A stretch of DNA of 6,768 nucleotides, taken from contig CALJXB010000203.1 of assembly GCA_937974415.1 (NCBI GenBank), positions 1 through 6,768 of the forward strand, read 5' to 3'. Positions 6,526 through 6,768 of the stretch are shown here, piece by piece. The stretch comes from an uncultured Kiloniellales bacterium. Lineage in GTDB: Bacteria > Pseudomonadota > Alphaproteobacteria > Kiloniellales > JAKSDN01. A program made the position numbers and the translations under genes. Each line of letters starts with the position of its first letter. Position 1 is the stretch's first letter. Below the pieces are notes generated by a model. That model saw nothing but the letters and a program-made list of their open reading frames with translations, was not told where the DNA came from and did not search any database.

Positions 6526-6768
6526 ATGCAGCAAACGCAGAAGCGGCTCACTTTGAGCCCGTGGCTAATTTGCGGGCGCCGGATCCTGGCCGGTATGGCG
6601 CTGGCGGTGGGGCTTGTCTCGGCGACAGTGTTGGCACCGCCGCTGGCCTCGGCGCAATCGAGCGGCCTTTCGATCGAGCTCAACAAGGCCGAGGACTTTG
6701 ACGGCAGCTGCGTGGCTTCCTTCGTGTTCCAGAACAACCTGGGCGCGACCCTCGACCGCTTCAATCTC
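6526..6768 (+). CDS. Exported protein of unknown function, N-terminal part
   Basis: An open frame of 81 codons starts with ATG at 6526 and leaves the window without a stop. Residues 1-43 look like an export signal: a basic N-region, Arg18-Arg19 followed by ILAGMALAVGLVSATVLA, and an ASA-Q cleavage site at 43-44. The twin arginine is only weakly Tat-like, so Sec export is equally possible. The mature part begins SSGLSIELNKAEDF and continues GSCVASFVFQNN, with one cysteine at 62. This resembles, from memory only, small periplasmic alphaproteobacterial proteins found near ExbB/ExbD-type genes; I cannot confirm it. A run of seven G (6512-6518) seven bases upstream may serve as ribosome-binding site. 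An in-frame ATG at 6496 would add ten residues but lies within the candidate -10 box, so I prefer 6526. The minus-strand open frame across this stretch is probably a shadow. Confidence 0.7.
   Translation, partial: MQQTQKRLTLSPWLICGRRILAGMALAVGLVSATVLAPPLASAQSSGLSIELNKAEDFDGSCVASFVFQNNLGATLDRFNL

Noticed and set aside
6474..6764. A 96-codon minus-strand open frame at the right edge
   Set aside because: It opposes the plus-strand frame with signal peptide and ribosome-binding site, and shows no recognisable features.

Overview
The window looks like chromosomal core sequence from a GC-rich Gram-negative alphaproteobacterium, probably Rhodospirillales-like. This rests on gene content and order, GC-rich codon use and the style of the proteins; it is inference, not a database match. 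No phage, transposon, CRISPR or RNA gene was recognised.

Left part, minus strand (positions 3814 down to 1): an outer-membrane biogenesis operon, lptD - surA - pdxA. LptD is the outer-membrane beta-barrel that inserts lipopolysaccharide. SurA is the periplasmic chaperone/prolyl isomerase that helps fold such barrels, LptD being a classic client. pdxA (vitamin B6 synthesis) starts inside the surA stop through a GTGA overlap and runs off the left edge. This arrangement, usually continuing to ksgA, is widespread in Proteobacteria.

Middle (3815-4447): about 630 bases with no convincing gene. It holds GC-rich inverted repeats and one AT-rich island (about 4255-4310) that probably carries the divergent promoters. 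In many alphaproteobacteria this is exactly where lptF and lptG, the LPS-export permease genes, sit between pepA and lptD. Neither is visible here, which is the most notable feature of the window.

Right part, plus strand (4448-6426): pepA, a complete M17 leucyl aminopeptidase with all metal-binding and catalytic residues, followed 11 bases later by holC, the chi subunit of DNA polymerase III. These two form a short operon.

Right edge (6427-6768): a possible extended -10 promoter and the first 81 codons of an exported protein of unknown function.

No clearly new biological system is evident. The points worth a second look are the missing lptFG, the unusual 633-base spacer, the LptD cysteine arrangement and the exported protein at the right edge.
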